64,000 bases of DNA from Alloalcanivorax profundimaris. GTDB lineage: Bacteria; Pseudomonadota; Gammaproteobacteria; Pseudomonadales; Alcanivoracaceae. Positions 9,376-19,649 of the stretch are shown here, in pieces (positions within the stretch are counted from its first letter, which is position 1; every line of letters starts with the position of its first letter). Both the position numbers and the translations under genes were made by a program. Below the pieces are notes generated by a model, which did not search any database, was not told where the DNA came from, and worked only from the letters and a program-made list of their open reading frames with translations. The DNA lies in assembly GCF_015265435.1 (NCBI RefSeq), contig NZ_JABJWH010000020.1:310001-374000 (forward strand). The letters are read 5' to 3'.

Positions 9376-10743
9376 TTATCCCGCTCTATGCGAGCGTCCA
9401 GGATTGTAGGAAGGGGTCTCCGCCTCTGCAACCGACGGGTCCGGTACCTTTACCTGCTTCTCGTCCAGTCCCGCCTCCCTCAGCAGGCGCTCGAAGTGCA
9501 CCCGGTTGACGTGCACCCGCAACAGCATGCCGCCGTCGGTGGCGGCCTGCTCATCCAGCACCTCGCCGGCTTCGTGCAGCCGCGAGCGCAGCTTGCCCGC
9601 CCAGGGCGGCAGTCGCAACCAGCGGTCCACCCAGCGGTCGGCGAGGCGTTCGGCGATCGCCTGATTGAGCAGGTCGAAGCCTTCGCCGGTGGTGGCCGAC
9701 AGCCACACCCGCCAGGGCAGGCCCTGCTCGTCACGCTCCAGGCGCGGACCCTCCTCGAGACGGTCCACTTTGTTATAGACGTGCAGCACCGGCACCTCGT
9801 CGGCGCCGATTTCCGCCAGCACCTCGTCCACCGCCGCCACGTTGGCGTCCCGCTCCTCGGCGCTACAGTCAGTCACATGCAGCAACAAGGACGCGTTAAC
9901 GGTCTCTTCCAGGGTGGCCCGGAAAGCCTGTACCAGGCGGTGCGGCAGGTGGCGGATGAAACCCACGGTGTCGGCCAGGATCGCCGGCCCCACGCCCGGC
10001 ACCCGCACCTTGCGCAGGGTCGGGTCCAGGGTGGCGAACAGCTGGTCCGCCACGTAGACGTCGCCGGTGGTCAGAGCGTTGAACAGCGTCGACTTGCCGG
10101 CGTTGGTGTAGCCCACCAGGGAAATCAGCGGCGTTTCCGAACGGTCCCGGGCACGGCGGCCCTGGGCGCGCTGCTTGCGCACCTTGTCCAGCCGCGTCTG
10201 AATCGAGCGGATGCGCTCGCGCAGCAGGCGCCGGTCGGTTTCCAGCTGGGTTTCACCGGGACCGCGCAGGCCGATGCCGCCCTTCTGCCGCTCCAGGTGG
10301 GTCCAGCCGCGCACCAGGCGGGTGGACAAATGCTGAAGCTGGGCCAACTCCACCTGCAGACGCCCTTCGTGGGTGCGGGCGCGCTGGGCGAAGATGTCCA
10401 GAATCAGGCCGGTGCGGTCCAGCACCCTGCACTTCACCGCGCGCTCCAGGTTGCGTTCCTGGCCAGCGCTCAGGGCGTGGTTGAACAGCACCACGTCGGC
10501 ATGGTGCTCTCGCACCAGCGCGGCCAGTTCCTCGGCCTTGCCGGAACCGATGAACAGCGCAGGATCGGGCCGGTCGCGCTTGCTCACCATTTCCGCCACG
10601 GGCTCCACCCCGGAGGAGGTCACCAAGTGGTGAAACTCGTCCAGGTCCTCGCGCCCCAAGGCGTCGGGCAGTTCCAGGTGCACCAGGACCGCCTTCTCGC
10701 CGGCGCCGGTGCGTACCTGTTCGGTACGATCAAACAGATCCAT
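9376..10743 (-). CDS. hflX: Ribosome-associated GTPase HflX
   Basis: OBG-HflX GTPase that splits stalled ribosomes, especially under heat stress. 455 residues. The N-terminal HflX domain has ALFIGSGKAEEL, a coiled linker includes GGIGLRGPGETQLETDRR, and the G domain has G1 VGYTNAGKS, G3 DTVGFI and G4 NKVD. The C-terminal domain is usual for the family. The frame is open 12 codons upstream, but the ATG at 10741-10743 (MDLFDR) is the family start. The gene lies between hfq and hflK in the canonical order, with a hairpin in the short hfq-hflX gap. Confidence 0.96.
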   Translation of the reverse strand: MDLFDRTEQVRTGAGEKAVLVHLELPDALGREDLDEFHHLVTSSGVEPVAEMVSKRDRPDPALFIGSGKAEELAALVREHHADVVLFNHALSAGQERNLERAVKCRVLDRTGLILDIFAQRARTHEGRLQVELAQLQHLSTRLVRGWTHLERQKGGIGLRGPGETQLETDRRLLRERIRSIQTRLDKVRKQRAQGRRARDRSETPLISLVGYTNAGKSTLFNALTTGDVYVADQLFATLDPTLRKVRVPGVGPAILADTVGFIRHLPHRLVQAFRATLEETVNASLLLHVTDCSAEERDANVAAVDEVLAEIGADEVPVLHVYNKVDRLEEGPRLERDEQGLPWRVWLSATTGEGFDLLNQAIAERLADRWVDRWLRLPPWAGKLRSRLHEAGEVLDEQAATDGGMLLRVHVNRVHFERLLREAGLDEKQVKVPDPSVAEAETPSYNPGRSHRAG

Positions 10744-10771
10744 GGGTTCCAGTGTAAAGGACACATAAAGC

Positions 10772-10797
10772 AAAGCCACGCCGGACGGCGTGGCTTT
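10772..10797 (-). terminator. Hairpin in the hfq-hflX gap (attenuator-like)
   Basis: An 11-bp stem AAAGCCACGCC / GGCGTGGCTTT with a 4-base loop lies between the hfq stop (10824) and the hflX start (10743). On the minus strand it is followed by TGCTTTATG, only a weak T tract, so it may terminate part of the transcription and keep hfq expressed above hflX, or stabilise the short hfq message. Confidence 0.55.
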
Positions 10798-10823
10798 GGC
10801 GGGGGTGGGTCGCGACCGGCGGC

Positions 10824-11120
10824 TTACTGATTGCCGAAATCGTCACCCATGCCCCCTTGTTGGCCGGCCTGCTGGCCGCCCTGCATGGCCGGGTTGCCGC
10901 CTCCGCCGGCGGCACGCGGATTGCGGGCCGGCACCACGGTGGAAATGGCGTGTTTGTAGACCATCTGGCTCACCGCGTTTTTCAGCAGAACCACGTACTG
11001 GTCAAAGGACTCAATCTGCCCTTGCAGTTTGATGCCGTTCACCAGGAAGATGGAAACCGGGATGCGTTCCTTTCTCAGCGCATTGAGAAAAGGGTCTTGT
11101 AGCGAGTGCCCTTTTGACAT
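10824..11120 (-). CDS. hfq: RNA chaperone Hfq
   Basis: Sm-like hexameric protein that pairs small RNAs with messages. 98 residues: Sm1 and Sm2 motifs are intact ([22 protein letters not shown], abbreviated here as positions 8-29, and YKHAIST at 56-62), followed by a Gly/Gln-rich flexible tail of about 30 residues. A strong ribosome site AAGGAG lies 7 bases before the ATG. The 258-bp gap upstream (11121-11378), between hfq and miaA, carries no supported gene and should contain the hfq promoter; I could not pick it out with confidence. Confidence 0.98.
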   Translation of the reverse strand: MSKGHSLQDPFLNALRKERIPVSIFLVNGIKLQGQIESFDQYVVLLKNAVSQMVYKHAISTVVPARNPRAAGGGGNPAMQGGQQAGQQGGMGDDFGNQ

Positions 11121-11378
11121 GGCAAATCTCCTTACACATTCATAAAAAGTGAGCGCCCAAGCGTTCGGGCAATCATCAGCGCTTACGTCCGGGCTTCGCG
11201 AGGCCGGCCATCCATGCCGGTGCCCTCGCGGGCCAAGGACTTCTCTTTGGCAGCCTTCCCAGAAAAAGGTTTCAGCCCCACCCTTCGTAAAGCCCTGCGT
11301 CGTCGTGGTCCTCTATGGGGCTTGGTCCCAATAAAAACAAGCCTCGCGGGAGCAAACGCGCCCCCCGGAACCCTCAAT

Positions 11379-12371
11379 TCAACTAAACACGGTTTTACAA
11401 ACGCCTGCAAGACGGGCAACACACGCCCTGCGACTCTCGTCACGGGCGCCGTCGTACCAGGTCAGGCCGGGCCATTTGCGCAGCCAGGTAAGCTGCCTTT
11501 TGGCCAACTGCCGGGTGGCAATAATACCTTTTTCCACCATGGTCATGTAATCCCATTGGCCCTCTAAATAACGCCAAACCTGGCGATAGCCCACCGCCTT
11601 GAGGGCGGGCAGGTCGCCGTGCAGGTCGCCCCGGGCGCGCAGGGCCGCCACCTCGTCCACCAGGCCGGCGTCGAGCATGGCGCGGAAACGGGCCTCGATG
11701 CGCCGGTGCAGCTCCGCCCGGGGCGGCGCCACCGCCAGGCTGAGCACCGGCCGGGCCAGGCCCGGGAAGCGGTAAAAGCCGTCCGCCAGGGGCTCGGCGC
11801 TGGTGTCGTGCTCGCCGTGAAACGCGCTCAGCGGGCGGCCGGTGAGCCGGTACACCTCCAGAGCCCGCTGCAGCCGCTGGCGGTCGGTGGGCTTGAGGCG
11901 CGCGGCGCTGGCCGGGTCCACCTCGGCCAGCGCCCGGTGCACCGCCGGCCAGCCGTCGCGCGCCGCCAGGGCGGCGATGTCGGCACGCACCGCCGCGTCC
12001 GCCTCCGGCAGCGGCGCCAGCCCCTCCACCAGGGCCTTGAAATACAGCATGGTGCCGCCCACCAGAAGCGGGATCCGGCCGGCGGCGGCGATGGCCTCGA
12101 TCTCGCCGAGCGCGTCGGCGCGGAAATCCGCCGCCGAGTACGGCTCGGCGGGGTCGCGGAAACCCAGCAGGCGGTGCGGGGCGCGGGCCAGTTCCTGGTC
12201 GGAGGGGCGCGCGGCGCCGATGTCCAGACCGCGATAGACCAGGGCGGAGTCCACGTTGATCAGTTCCACCGGCAGGGTTTCGGCGGCCTCGATGGCCAGG
12301 TCGGTCTTGCCGGCGGCGGTGGGGCCCATCAGCAGGATCACCGGCAGCGGCGCCCGGGGCGCGGCGCCCAT
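11379..12371 (-). CDS. miaA: tRNA dimethylallyltransferase MiaA
   Basis: Adds a dimethylallyl group to N6 of A37 in tRNAs that read codons beginning with U. 330 residues with the P-loop [11 protein letters not shown] near the start, then the conserved [12 protein letters not shown] and the [10 protein letters not shown] region. The ATG at 12369-12371 overlaps the mutL stop by one base (TGATG) and fits the family start; the open extension to 12446 lies inside mutL. Last gene of the nnrD-tsaE-amiB-mutL-miaA run. Confidence 0.95.
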   Translation of the reverse strand: MGAAPRAPLPVILLMGPTAAGKTDLAIEAAETLPVELINVDSALVYRGLDIGAARPSDQELARAPHRLLGFRDPAEPYSAADFRADALGEIEAIAAAGRIPLLVGGTMLYFKALVEGLAPLPEADAAVRADIAALAARDGWPAVHRALAEVDPASAARLKPTDRQRLQRALEVYRLTGRPLSAFHGEHDTSAEPLADGFYRFPGLARPVLSLAVAPPRAELHRRIEARFRAMLDAGLVDEVAALRARGDLHGDLPALKAVGYRQVWRYLEGQWDYMTMVEKGIIATRQLAKRQLTWLRKWPGLTWYDGARDESRRACVARLAGVCKTVFS

Positions 12372-14230
12372 CACTGGCCCCGCATGAACAGGCGGTCCAG
12401 TTCCTTGACGCTCATCTGGGTCCAGGTGGGACGGCCGTGGTTGCACTGGCCGGAGCGCTCGGTGGCTTCCATGTCGCGCAGCAGGGCATTCATTTCCGGC
12501 ACCGTCAGGCGCCGGTTGGCGCGCACGCTGCCGTGGCAGGCCATGGACGACAGCAAGGCGTCGAGCTGCTGCTCGATGCGTTCGCTGGAGCCCTGGGCGA
12601 GCAGGTCGGAAAGCACGTCGCGCACCAGGGTTTCGCTGTCCGCGTTGCGCAGCAGCGCCGGCACCTCGCGCACCACCAGGGTTTCCGGCCCGGCCCGTTC
12701 CACCAGAAAGCCCAGGCGCTGGAACACCTCCGGCTGCTGCTCGGCGAAGTCCGCCTCCCGGGAAGACACCGCCATGGACACCGGCACCAGCAACGGCTGG
12801 CTGCGCACCTTGGCCTCGGCCCAGTCGCGCTTGAGGCGCTCGTAGGTAATCCGTTCATGGGCGGCGTGCATGTCCACCAGCACCATGCCGTGCTCGTTTT
12901 CGGCGATGATGAAGATGCCATGCAATTGCGCCACCGCGTAGCCTAGCGGCGGGGTCTGACCCGGCTGTGGCGCGGCGGCGGGCGCGTCGACGTCGGGGGC
13001 CCCCACCAGAGCACCATAGGCGCCGGCCTGGCGGGCGCCATCGGCCACCGCCGCGGGCCGCCCCGGCACCGGCCCCGGGTAGCCGCCCCCGCCGCCGAAG
13101 CCCCCCGCGCCGCCGAAACCAGCGCCGCCGGTATCCGGGCGCGGCGTGGTCAACGGCATGCTGCCCTGGGTGGGCGCCGGCTGAACCTGATCGGTCAGCG
13201 GCACTTCGGCGTGGCCGTCGTCGCCGGGGCGTACCTCGGCGATGGTCCGGTGCAGGGTGCGGAACAGGAAGTCATGCACCATGCGCTGTTCCCGGAAGCG
13301 CACCTCGTGCTTGGTGGGGTGCACATTGACGTCCACCAGGGCCGGGTCCACCTCGAAGAACAGCACATAGGCCGGGTGGCGGCCGTGGTAGAGCACGTCG
13401 GAGTAGGCCTGGCGCACCGCGTGATTGACCACCTTGTCGCGGATCACCCGGCCGTTGACGTAGAAGTACTGCAGGTCCGCCTGGGAGCGGGAGAAGGTGG
13501 GCAGCCCCATCCAGCCGTGCAGGCGCAGCCCGGCGTGCTCGATGTCCACCTCCATGGCCTGCTCCATGAAGGCGCGGCCGCACAGGCGCGCCACCCGGGC
13601 GGCGCGCAGGGTGGCGTCGTCGCCGGCGGGCAACTGGTGGATCACCTTCTGATTATGGGTAAGCCTGAAGGCGGTCTGGAATTCGCTCAGGGCGACCCGC
13701 CGGAACACCTCTTCCAGGTGGTTGAACTCGGTTTTCTCGGTGCGCAGGAAACGGCGCCGGGCCGGCGTGTTGAAGAACAGGTCGCGCATGGTCACGGTGG
13801 TGCCGCGCGGGTGTGCCGCCGGGGCCACGCTGGGCGCCATGTCGCGCCCTTCCACGGAGACCTGCCAGCCCTGGGCCTGGGCGCCGTCATTGCTGGCCAG
13901 GGTAAGCCGGGACACCGAGCTGATCGCCGCCAGCGCCTCGCCCCGGAAGCCCAGGGTGCCGATCGCCTCCAGGTCTTCCTGTCTCTGGATCTTGCTGGTG
14001 GCGTGCCGAGACAGGGCCAGGGGCAGGTCGTCCTCGCCGATGCCGGTGCCGTCGTCGCGCACCTTGATCAGCTTGATGCCGCCCTGCTCCACGTCCACGG
14101 TGATCTGCCGGGCGCCGGCGTCCAGGGCGTTCTCCAGCAGCTCCTTGAGCACCGAGGCCGGGCGCTCCACCACCTCGCCGGCGGCGATCTGGTTGGCGAG
14201 CCGGGAATCCAGGCGGTGAATCTTTGCCAC
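12371..14230 (-). CDS. mutL: DNA mismatch repair protein MutL
   Basis: 619 residues. The N-terminal GHKL ATPase domain has [15 protein letters not shown] and RGEAL motifs, and PTKHEVRF ends the transducer domain. A Gly/Pro/Ala-rich linker spans about 340-420. The C-terminal dimerisation domain contains [12 protein letters not shown], which fits the DQHA(X)2E(X)4E metal-binding motif of endonuclease-type MutL with Met for Gln, and CNHGRPTW at the end. This suggests nicking is done by MutL itself, as in Pseudomonas, and not by a MutH. It starts 17 bp after amiB and overlaps miaA by one base. Confidence 0.97.
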   Translation of the reverse strand: MAKIHRLDSRLANQIAAGEVVERPASVLKELLENALDAGARQITVDVEQGGIKLIKVRDDGTGIGEDDLPLALSRHATSKIQRQEDLEAIGTLGFRGEALAAISSVSRLTLASNDGAQAQGWQVSVEGRDMAPSVAPAAHPRGTTVTMRDLFFNTPARRRFLRTEKTEFNHLEEVFRRVALSEFQTAFRLTHNQKVIHQLPAGDDATLRAARVARLCGRAFMEQAMEVDIEHAGLRLHGWMGLPTFSRSQADLQYFYVNGRVIRDKVVNHAVRQAYSDVLYHGRHPAYVLFFEVDPALVDVNVHPTKHEVRFREQRMVHDFLFRTLHRTIAEVRPGDDGHAEVPLTDQVQPAPTQGSMPLTTPRPDTGGAGFGGAGGFGGGGGYPGPVPGRPAAVADGARQAGAYGALVGAPDVDAPAAAPQPGQTPPLGYAVAQLHGIFIIAENEHGMVLVDMHAAHERITYERLKRDWAEAKVRSQPLLVPVSMAVSSREADFAEQQPEVFQRLGFLVERAGPETLVVREVPALLRNADSETLVRDVLSDLLAQGSSERIEQQLDALLSSMACHGSVRANRRLTVPEMNALLRDMEATERSGQCNHGRPTWTQMSVKELDRLFMRGQ

Positions 14231-14247
14231 GGTGCGGAACCTCTCCG

Positions 14248-15591
14248 TCAGGACTGGGGGATGACCAGCGTCTGGCCGACGATGATGCGGTCATCCTCGA
14301 TGTTGTTGGCGGCGCGCAGCGACTGCTCGGTGACCTGATGTCGGCGGGCGATGCCGGACAGGGTGTCGCCGGGCCGGATGCGATACTGGTCGCCGTTCTG
14401 GCTGCGCTGGGCGGCGAACCAGCTGCCCGGCGCCGGATGGGTGCGGAAATAGCGCTCCACGCCGGCCTCGATGGAGCGCGCGAGTTTGTCCTGATGGGCG
14501 CTGGAACGCAAATTCCGCGCCTCCTCCTTGTTGGAGATGAAGCCGGTTTCCACCAGCACGGACACCATCTCCGGTTCCTTGAGCACCACGAAGGCGGCCT
14601 GCTCCACGGTGTCGCGGCCGCCGTGCAGACGGGTGATCTGGCCCATCTCGGCGAGAATCTGGCGGCCCAGGTACAGGCTGTGGGCCATGGAGCCGCTCAT
14701 GCGCATGTCGGCGAGCACGCTGAGCAGGTTGGAATCGTCCTTCTCCTCCTCGTAGACGCCGGCCACCTTGTCCGATTCGTTGGCCATCTTCGCCAGATAG
14801 CGGGCGCGGGCACTGGTGGCGCCCCGGTTGGACAGGGCGAACACGCTGGCGCCGTGGGCGCGCGGGTCGGTGAAGGCGTCGGCGTGAATGGAGATGAACA
14901 CGTCGGCGTGGTTGTCCTGGCGGGCGATGCGGCGGCGCTCCGCCAGCGGCACATAGTAGTCGCCGTCGCGCACCATCACCGCCTTCATGCCGTCATGGGC
15001 GTCGATGCGCGCCTTCAGTTTCTTGGCGATCTGCAGCACCACATCCTTCTCGCGCAGATTGCCCGGGCCCGAGGCCCCCGGGTCCTCGCCGCCGTGGCCG
15101 GCGTCGATGGCGACGATCATCTCGCGGGGCTCGCCGGCGGCCGCCTCCGGCTTGTCCACGGTTTTCACCGGCCGCGGGTCCTTGTCGAACAGGTCCACCA
15201 CCAGCCGCCAGTTGTGCGGCGCCACCGGCTTGAGCAGGTTGGTGCGCGGGCGCACCGCTTCATTGAGGTCGAACACCACCCGGGTCATGTCCGGGTGCTT
15301 GCCCACGCGAATGTCCTTGATCGGGCTGTCGCTGACGTCCAGCGACGCCATGTCGAAATCCAGCTCGGTGTCGGGCAGGTCCACCACCACCCGGTCCGGG
15401 TCGGCCAGCTTGTCCAGGCTGTGCTCCACCGGCTCGGGCAGGTCGAAGACGATGCGGGTGTGGTCCGGGGCCCGGTGCAGACGCACCGAATCCACGGTCA
15501 CGGCGGCCGCCGGCACGGTCGCCAGGCAACCCAGCGCCAGCAGGCACAGGACCATCAGTCGGGGCAGGGTCGCTCGCTCAGTGTTGGCCAT
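14248..15591 (-). CDS. amiB: N-acetylmuramoyl-L-alanine amidase AmiB
   Basis: Periplasmic amidase that cuts peptide stems from glycan during septum splitting. 447 residues: signal peptide (about 1-29), AMIN domain (about 30-130), Amidase_3 domain (about 160-375) with zinc ligands visible in [12 protein letters not shown], the HADA motif and the catalytic Glu in LVETGFISN, and a C-terminal LysM repeat ([15 protein letters not shown] to the end). Its start overlaps tsaE by 14 bases. Activity is expected to need an EnvC-type activator. Confidence 0.96.
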   Translation of the reverse strand: MANTERATLPRLMVLCLLALGCLATVPAAAVTVDSVRLHRAPDHTRIVFDLPEPVEHSLDKLADPDRVVVDLPDTELDFDMASLDVSDSPIKDIRVGKHPDMTRVVFDLNEAVRPRTNLLKPVAPHNWRLVVDLFDKDPRPVKTVDKPEAAAGEPREMIVAIDAGHGGEDPGASGPGNLREKDVVLQIAKKLKARIDAHDGMKAVMVRDGDYYVPLAERRRIARQDNHADVFISIHADAFTDPRAHGASVFALSNRGATSARARYLAKMANESDKVAGVYEEEKDDSNLLSVLADMRMSGSMAHSLYLGRQILAEMGQITRLHGGRDTVEQAAFVVLKEPEMVSVLVETGFISNKEEARNLRSSAHQDKLARSIEAGVERYFRTHPAPGSWFAAQRSQNGDQYRIRPGDTLSGIARRHQVTEQSLRAANNIEDDRIIVGQTLVIPQS

Positions 15592-16012
15592 GGGCCCATT
15601 CCAGGTTTGCCTGTCGTCCCCGCCCGTCCACGGTCAGGGTCACGGTAAGATCCGGTTCGGGAATCATGCCCCGGCCCCGGTCGGGCCACTCCAGCACGCA
15701 CAGGGCCCGTCCGTCAAAATAGTCGCGGATGCCGATCATCTCCAGTTCCTCGGGGTCGCCCAACCGATACAGGTCGAAATGATAGATAGGGACCCCACCC
15801 ACTTCATAGGGTTCCACCAGGGTATAGGTGGGACTTTTTACCGCGCCCCGGTGGCCAAGCCCTTGCAGCAGGCCGCGCATCAGGGTGGTTTTGCCGGCGC
15901 CCAGGTCGCCGCGCAGATAAACGCAGCTGCCCGGCGCCAGGCGGCGGCCCAGGTCGGCGCCCAGCTCCAGGGTGGCGGCTTCGTCGGCCAGATAATGGCG
16001 TTCAGTGTTCAT
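15578..16012 (-). CDS. tsaE: tRNA threonylcarbamoyladenosine synthesis ATPase TsaE
   Basis: ATPase that works with TsaB and TsaD in making t6A37 on ANN-decoding tRNAs. 144 residues, with Walker A GDLGAGKTT near residue 35, the conserved SPTYTLVEPY and the HFDLYRL motif, then ALCVLEWPDRG. It overlaps nnrD by 11 bases upstream and amiB by 14 bases downstream, so all three are translationally coupled. Confidence 0.96.
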   Translation of the reverse strand: MNTERHYLADEAATLELGADLGRRLAPGSCVYLRGDLGAGKTTLMRGLLQGLGHRGAVKSPTYTLVEPYEVGGVPIYHFDLYRLGDPEELEMIGIRDYFDGRALCVLEWPDRGRGMIPEPDLTVTLTVDGRGRQANLEWAHGQH

Positions 16013-17492
16013 TCAACTCCCGGCGCAGGTCCATGAGCAGATCGGTGGCCAGCAGGCCGCGCTCGCCGTCCCGGGCGGCGGCCCGGTCGGCGGCGCGGGC
16101 GTGGGCCATGGCGCCCAGGGCGGCGGCCCGGTAGGGCGCCAGTCCCTGGGCACGCAGGGCGGCGATCACGCCGGTGAGCAGGTCCCCCATGCCGCCGCTG
16201 CCCATGCCCGGGTTGCCGTCGCTGATCAGCGCGGTGCCTTCGGCGCCGCGCACCAGGGTGCCCAGCCCCTTGAGCAGGGCGGTGCCACCGTAGCGGGCGG
16301 CAAGGCTTTCCACCGCCGCGAAGCGGTTCGCCTGGATGGCGCCGGTGTCGCTGCCCAACAGTCGGGCCGCCTCCCCCGGGTGCGGAGTAAGCACCCAGTC
16401 GTCGCGGGCGTCCACGCCCCACTCGGCGATCAGGGTCAGGGCGTCGGCGTCCACCACCAGGGGCAGGCCGCTGTCCAGGGCCGCTTCCAGCAGGGCCCGT
16501 CCCCAGGCATCACGACCCAGGCCCGGGCCCACCGCCACCACCGTGGCCTGCTCCAGCAGCGGCGCCAGATCCGCCACGCCGTCCACCGCCCGGGCCATGA
16601 TCTCCGGCTGACGCGCCAGCAGCGGCGCCACGTGCTCGCTCCGAGTGGCCAGGCTGACCAGCCCGGCGCCGGCATGGCCGGCCCCCTGGGCGGTCATCAT
16701 CGGCGCGCCGCCGAAACCGTGGTCGCCGCCGATCACCAGCACGTGACCGTAGGTTTTCTTGTACCCGTCCGGCGCCCGTCGCGGCAACCAGCGGGCCAGG
16801 TCCGCCGGCGCCGGGCGCCACACCGGCGCGGCGATGGCGTCGTGCACCCGGGCCTCCACGCCCAGGTCGTCGAACAGCAGCTCACCGGTGCACACCGGGC
16901 CGATCCCGGTGAGCAGGCCCCGGTTCACGCCGATGTAGGTGATCGTGCAGCGGGCACGCAGCACGGCGCCGGTGGAGGCGCCGCTGTCCGCCGCCAGCCC
17001 GGAGGGCACGTCCACCGCCAACACCGGCTTGCGCAGATCGTCCAGGGCCTGGATCAGGGCACGCTTGTCCTCGCGCAGGGGGCCGGCCAGGCCGGTGCCG
17101 AGCAGGGCGTCCACCAGCACCGGGGCGTCCTCCGGCAGGCAATCCAGGCTCAACGGCCGCATCGGCACCCCGGCATCCCGGGCCCGGCGCGCCATGGTCA
17201 GGGCATCGCCGTGCATCTCTTCCACCGGCTTGTCCTGGTACACCACCGGCGCCAGCCCCGCTTCCAGGGCCAGGCGCGCGATCACATAGCCATCGCCGCC
17301 GTTGTTGCCGCCGCCGCACAGAATCGCCGGCCGCGACAGATCCGGCCAGTGCTGCACCAGCAGCTCAAAGGCGGCACGGCCGGCCCGTTCCATCAATTGC
17401 TCGCCGCTCAGGCCGGCCTCGCCGGCCAGGCGGTCCAGTTCGCGGGTTTGTTCGGCGCTGTAGAGACGGCCGGGTAACGATCTCACGGACAT
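16002..17492 (-). CDS. nnr: Bifunctional NAD(P)H-hydrate repair enzyme (epimerase/dehydratase)
   Basis: Repairs hydrated NAD(P)H. 496 residues: the N-terminal YjeF epimerase domain (about 1-215) has CGGGNNGGDGYVIAR and DALLGTGL, and the C-terminal carbohydrate-kinase-like ADP-dependent dehydratase domain (about 230-490) has TPHPGEAARLLG and NPGMGSGGMGDLLTG. First gene of the run to miaA. Upstream on the minus strand, AAGGA precedes the ATG, and a TATACT at 17534-17539 is a plausible -10 box, although its -35 is weak. Diverges from the DMT transporter. Confidence 0.95.
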   Translation of the reverse strand: MSVRSLPGRLYSAEQTRELDRLAGEAGLSGEQLMERAGRAAFELLVQHWPDLSRPAILCGGGNNGGDGYVIARLALEAGLAPVVYQDKPVEEMHGDALTMARRARDAGVPMRPLSLDCLPEDAPVLVDALLGTGLAGPLREDKRALIQALDDLRKPVLAVDVPSGLAADSGASTGAVLRARCTITYIGVNRGLLTGIGPVCTGELLFDDLGVEARVHDAIAAPVWRPAPADLARWLPRRAPDGYKKTYGHVLVIGGDHGFGGAPMMTAQGAGHAGAGLVSLATRSEHVAPLLARQPEIMARAVDGVADLAPLLEQATVVAVGPGLGRDAWGRALLEAALDSGLPLVVDADALTLIAEWGVDARDDWVLTPHPGEAARLLGSDTGAIQANRFAAVESLAARYGGTALLKGLGTLVRGAEGTALISDGNPGMGSGGMGDLLTGVIAALRAQGLAPYRAAALGAMAHARAADRAAARDGERGLLATDLLMDLRRELNEH

Positions 17493-17573
17493 TCGCTGCT
17501 ATCCTTGGCTCCGTCGTTGCGGTATGCGACCACAGTATACCTGTTCCTATTTTGCGCCGACCACGGGACCACC

Positions 17574-18467
17574 ATGCCTCCTCGCTCCGAGCCCCAATGG
17601 GACCTTTATGGTCTGCACCTGGCCGCGTTCATGCTCGCCGGCACCGCGTTGTTCGCCAAACTGGTGCCCCTGCCGGCGCTGGACATCACCGGCCTGCGCG
17701 GCGGCATCGCGGCGCTCGCCCTGCTGGTGGTGATGGTGCTGGGCCGCGCGCGGCTGCGGCTGCCGTCGGCGCGCCACTACCTGGCCATGCTGATCGGCGG
17801 CCTGCTGTTCGCGGTGCACTGGATGACCTACTTCCACGCCATGCAGGTGTCCTCGGTGGCGGTGGGCGTGGTGGCGCTGCTCACCTTCCCGGTGATCACC
17901 GCGGTGATCGAGCCACCGTTGCTGCATCGGCGCGCCCCCCGGGGTTATGCGCTGCTGGCCGGCCTGGCGGTGCTCGCCGGCGTCACCCTGATCGGCCTGG
18001 AGGGCGGCCTGGCCGGCAACGTGCCCCTGGGCCTGGCGGTGGGCATTTTCTCGGCGGTGCTCTATTCCCTGCGCAACCTGCTGCAAAAGCGCTTTCTGGA
18101 CGGTGTCTCCGGCCCCCAGGTGATGCTCTACCAGGGCGCCCTCACCGCCCTGGCGTTCGCCCCCTTTCTGAGCACCTCGCCGCTGCAACTGGCGCCGGCC
18201 ACCTGGGGGCTGCTGCTGTTGCTGGGCACGGTGTTCACCGCCGTGCCGCACACCCTGATCACCCATGGCCTGCGACGCTTGAGCGCCACCACGGTGTCCT
18301 TCACCCTGGCGTTGCAGGTGCCCTACGCCACCCTGCTGGCGGCGCTGGTGCTGTCGGAAACCCCCGGCTCACTGGCGCTGGCCGGCGGCGCCCTGGTGGT
18401 GGCCGCCTCCCTGTTCGTCACCGCCCGGCAGCGGCGCCAGCCGGCGGCGGTGGCCACCAGCGACTGA
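17574..18467 (+). CDS. EamA/DMT-superfamily transporter
   Basis: 297 residues with about ten hydrophobic helices in two EamA repeats, the usual size of drug/metabolite transporters (RhaT/YdcZ-like exporters). Substrate cannot be told from sequence. The ATG at 17574 (MPPRSEPQWDLYG) is chosen because the upstream open region reads into the nnr promoter. It ends 13 bp before queG on the same strand, so the two are probably cotranscribed, although no functional link is obvious. Confidence 0.85.
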   Translation: MPPRSEPQWDLYGLHLAAFMLAGTALFAKLVPLPALDITGLRGGIAALALLVVMVLGRARLRLPSARHYLAMLIGGLLFAVHWMTYFHAMQVSSVAVGVVALLTFPVITAVIEPPLLHRRAPRGYALLAGLAVLAGVTLIGLEGGLAGNVPLGLAVGIFSAVLYSLRNLLQKRFLDGVSGPQVMLYQGALTALAFAPFLSTSPLQLAPATWGLLLLLGTVFTAVPHTLITHGLRRLSATTVSFTLALQVPYATLLAALVLSETPGSLALAGGALVVAASLFVTARQRRQPAAVATSD

Positions 18468-18480
18468 CCGCCCGCGCGAC

Positions 18481-19539
18481 ATGGATCTCGACGACCTCAA
18501 ACAGCGCATCGCCCTCCGGGCCCGGGAACTGGGCTTCCAGCAGATGGGCGTGGCGGACCTGGACCTGAGCCAGGCCGAACAGCGCCTGCATGAATGGCTG
18601 GCCGCCGGCCGCCATGGCGGCATGGACTGGATGGCCGCCCACGGCAACAAGCGCTCGCGGCCGGCGGAACTGGAACCGGACACGGTGCGGGTGCTGTCGC
18701 TGCGCATGGACTACCTGCCACCGGACACCCAGCCGGTGAAAGTGCTGCGCCAGAAGGACAAGGCCTATGTGTCGCGCTATGCCCTGGGCCGGGACTACCA
18801 CAAGGTAATCCGCAAACGGCTGGCGCGGCTGGCGGACTGGGTCCGCCAGGAGGTCACCGACTCGCGCCTGGCGCGGGCCTTCGTGGACAGCGCCCCGGTG
18901 ATGGAAAAGCCCCTGGCCGAGAAGGCCGGGCTGGGCTGGCAGGGCAAACACACCCTGCTGCTCAACCGGGACGCCGGCAGCTGGTTTTTCCTGGGGGAGC
19001 TGTACACCGACCTGCCGCTGCCCGTGGACCGCCCCGGCGAGGATCACTGCGGCAAATGCTCCGCCTGCATGACGGTGTGCCCCACCGACGCCATCGTCGC
19101 GCCCTACCAGCTGGACGCCCGGCGTTGCATCTCCTACCTGACCATCGAACACGATGGGCCGATTCCCGAGGACCTGCGCCCGGGCATCGGCAACCGGGTG
19201 TTCGGCTGCGACGACTGCCAGTTGATGTGCCCCTGGAACCGCTTCGCCTCGCACAGCGGCGAGACCGATTTCCGCCCACGCCACGGCCTGGAAGATCGGG
19301 AATTGGTGGACCTGTTTCAATGGGATGAGGCCACCTTCCTGGCGCGCACCGCCGGCTCGCCGATCCGCCGCGCCGGCTTTCAGCGCTGGCGGCGCAACCT
19401 GGCGGTGGCCCTGGGCAACGGCCCGGCCAGCCCGGCCGCCCTGGCGGCCCTGGAAGCCGCCCGGCACGACCCCAGCGAGCTGGTGCGCGAGCATGTGGTC
19501 TGGGCCCTGCGCCGGCTGCGAAACAGAGCCGGCATGTAA
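18481..19539 (+). CDS. queG: Epoxyqueuosine reductase QueG
   Basis: Last step of queuosine synthesis in tRNA: cobalamin- and Fe-S-dependent reduction of epoxyqueuosine. 352 residues. The cobalamin-binding N-terminal domain includes SLRMDYLP and the conserved YALGRDYHKVIRKRL. A ferredoxin-like domain has two 4Fe-4S motifs, CGKCSACMTVCPTDAI and CDDCQLMCPWN. A C-terminal HEAT-like helical region follows. It matches the queG position next to nnr in Pseudomonas. Confidence 0.97.
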   Translation: MDLDDLKQRIALRARELGFQQMGVADLDLSQAEQRLHEWLAAGRHGGMDWMAAHGNKRSRPAELEPDTVRVLSLRMDYLPPDTQPVKVLRQKDKAYVSRYALGRDYHKVIRKRLARLADWVRQEVTDSRLARAFVDSAPVMEKPLAEKAGLGWQGKHTLLLNRDAGSWFFLGELYTDLPLPVDRPGEDHCGKCSACMTVCPTDAIVAPYQLDARRCISYLTIEHDGPIPEDLRPGIGNRVFGCDDCQLMCPWNRFASHSGETDFRPRHGLEDRELVDLFQWDEATFLARTAGSPIRRAGFQRWRRNLAVALGNGPASPAALAALEAARHDPSELVREHVVWALRRLRNRAGM

Positions 19540-19649
19540 AGTTCGTATTCTTTAGACTGTCAGGATCGCCTTCGGGGAACCGCCGTCGGGATGACGCCTT
19601 CAAACCGGGGGAATGTTTTTCAATTATCGACCAAGAGGGAACGCCAGCC

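Noticed and set aside
11183-11567. Overlapping open frames on both strands in the hfq-miaA gap
   Set aside because: They cross the end of miaA or the hfq leader, have no ribosome site and no recognisable protein features.
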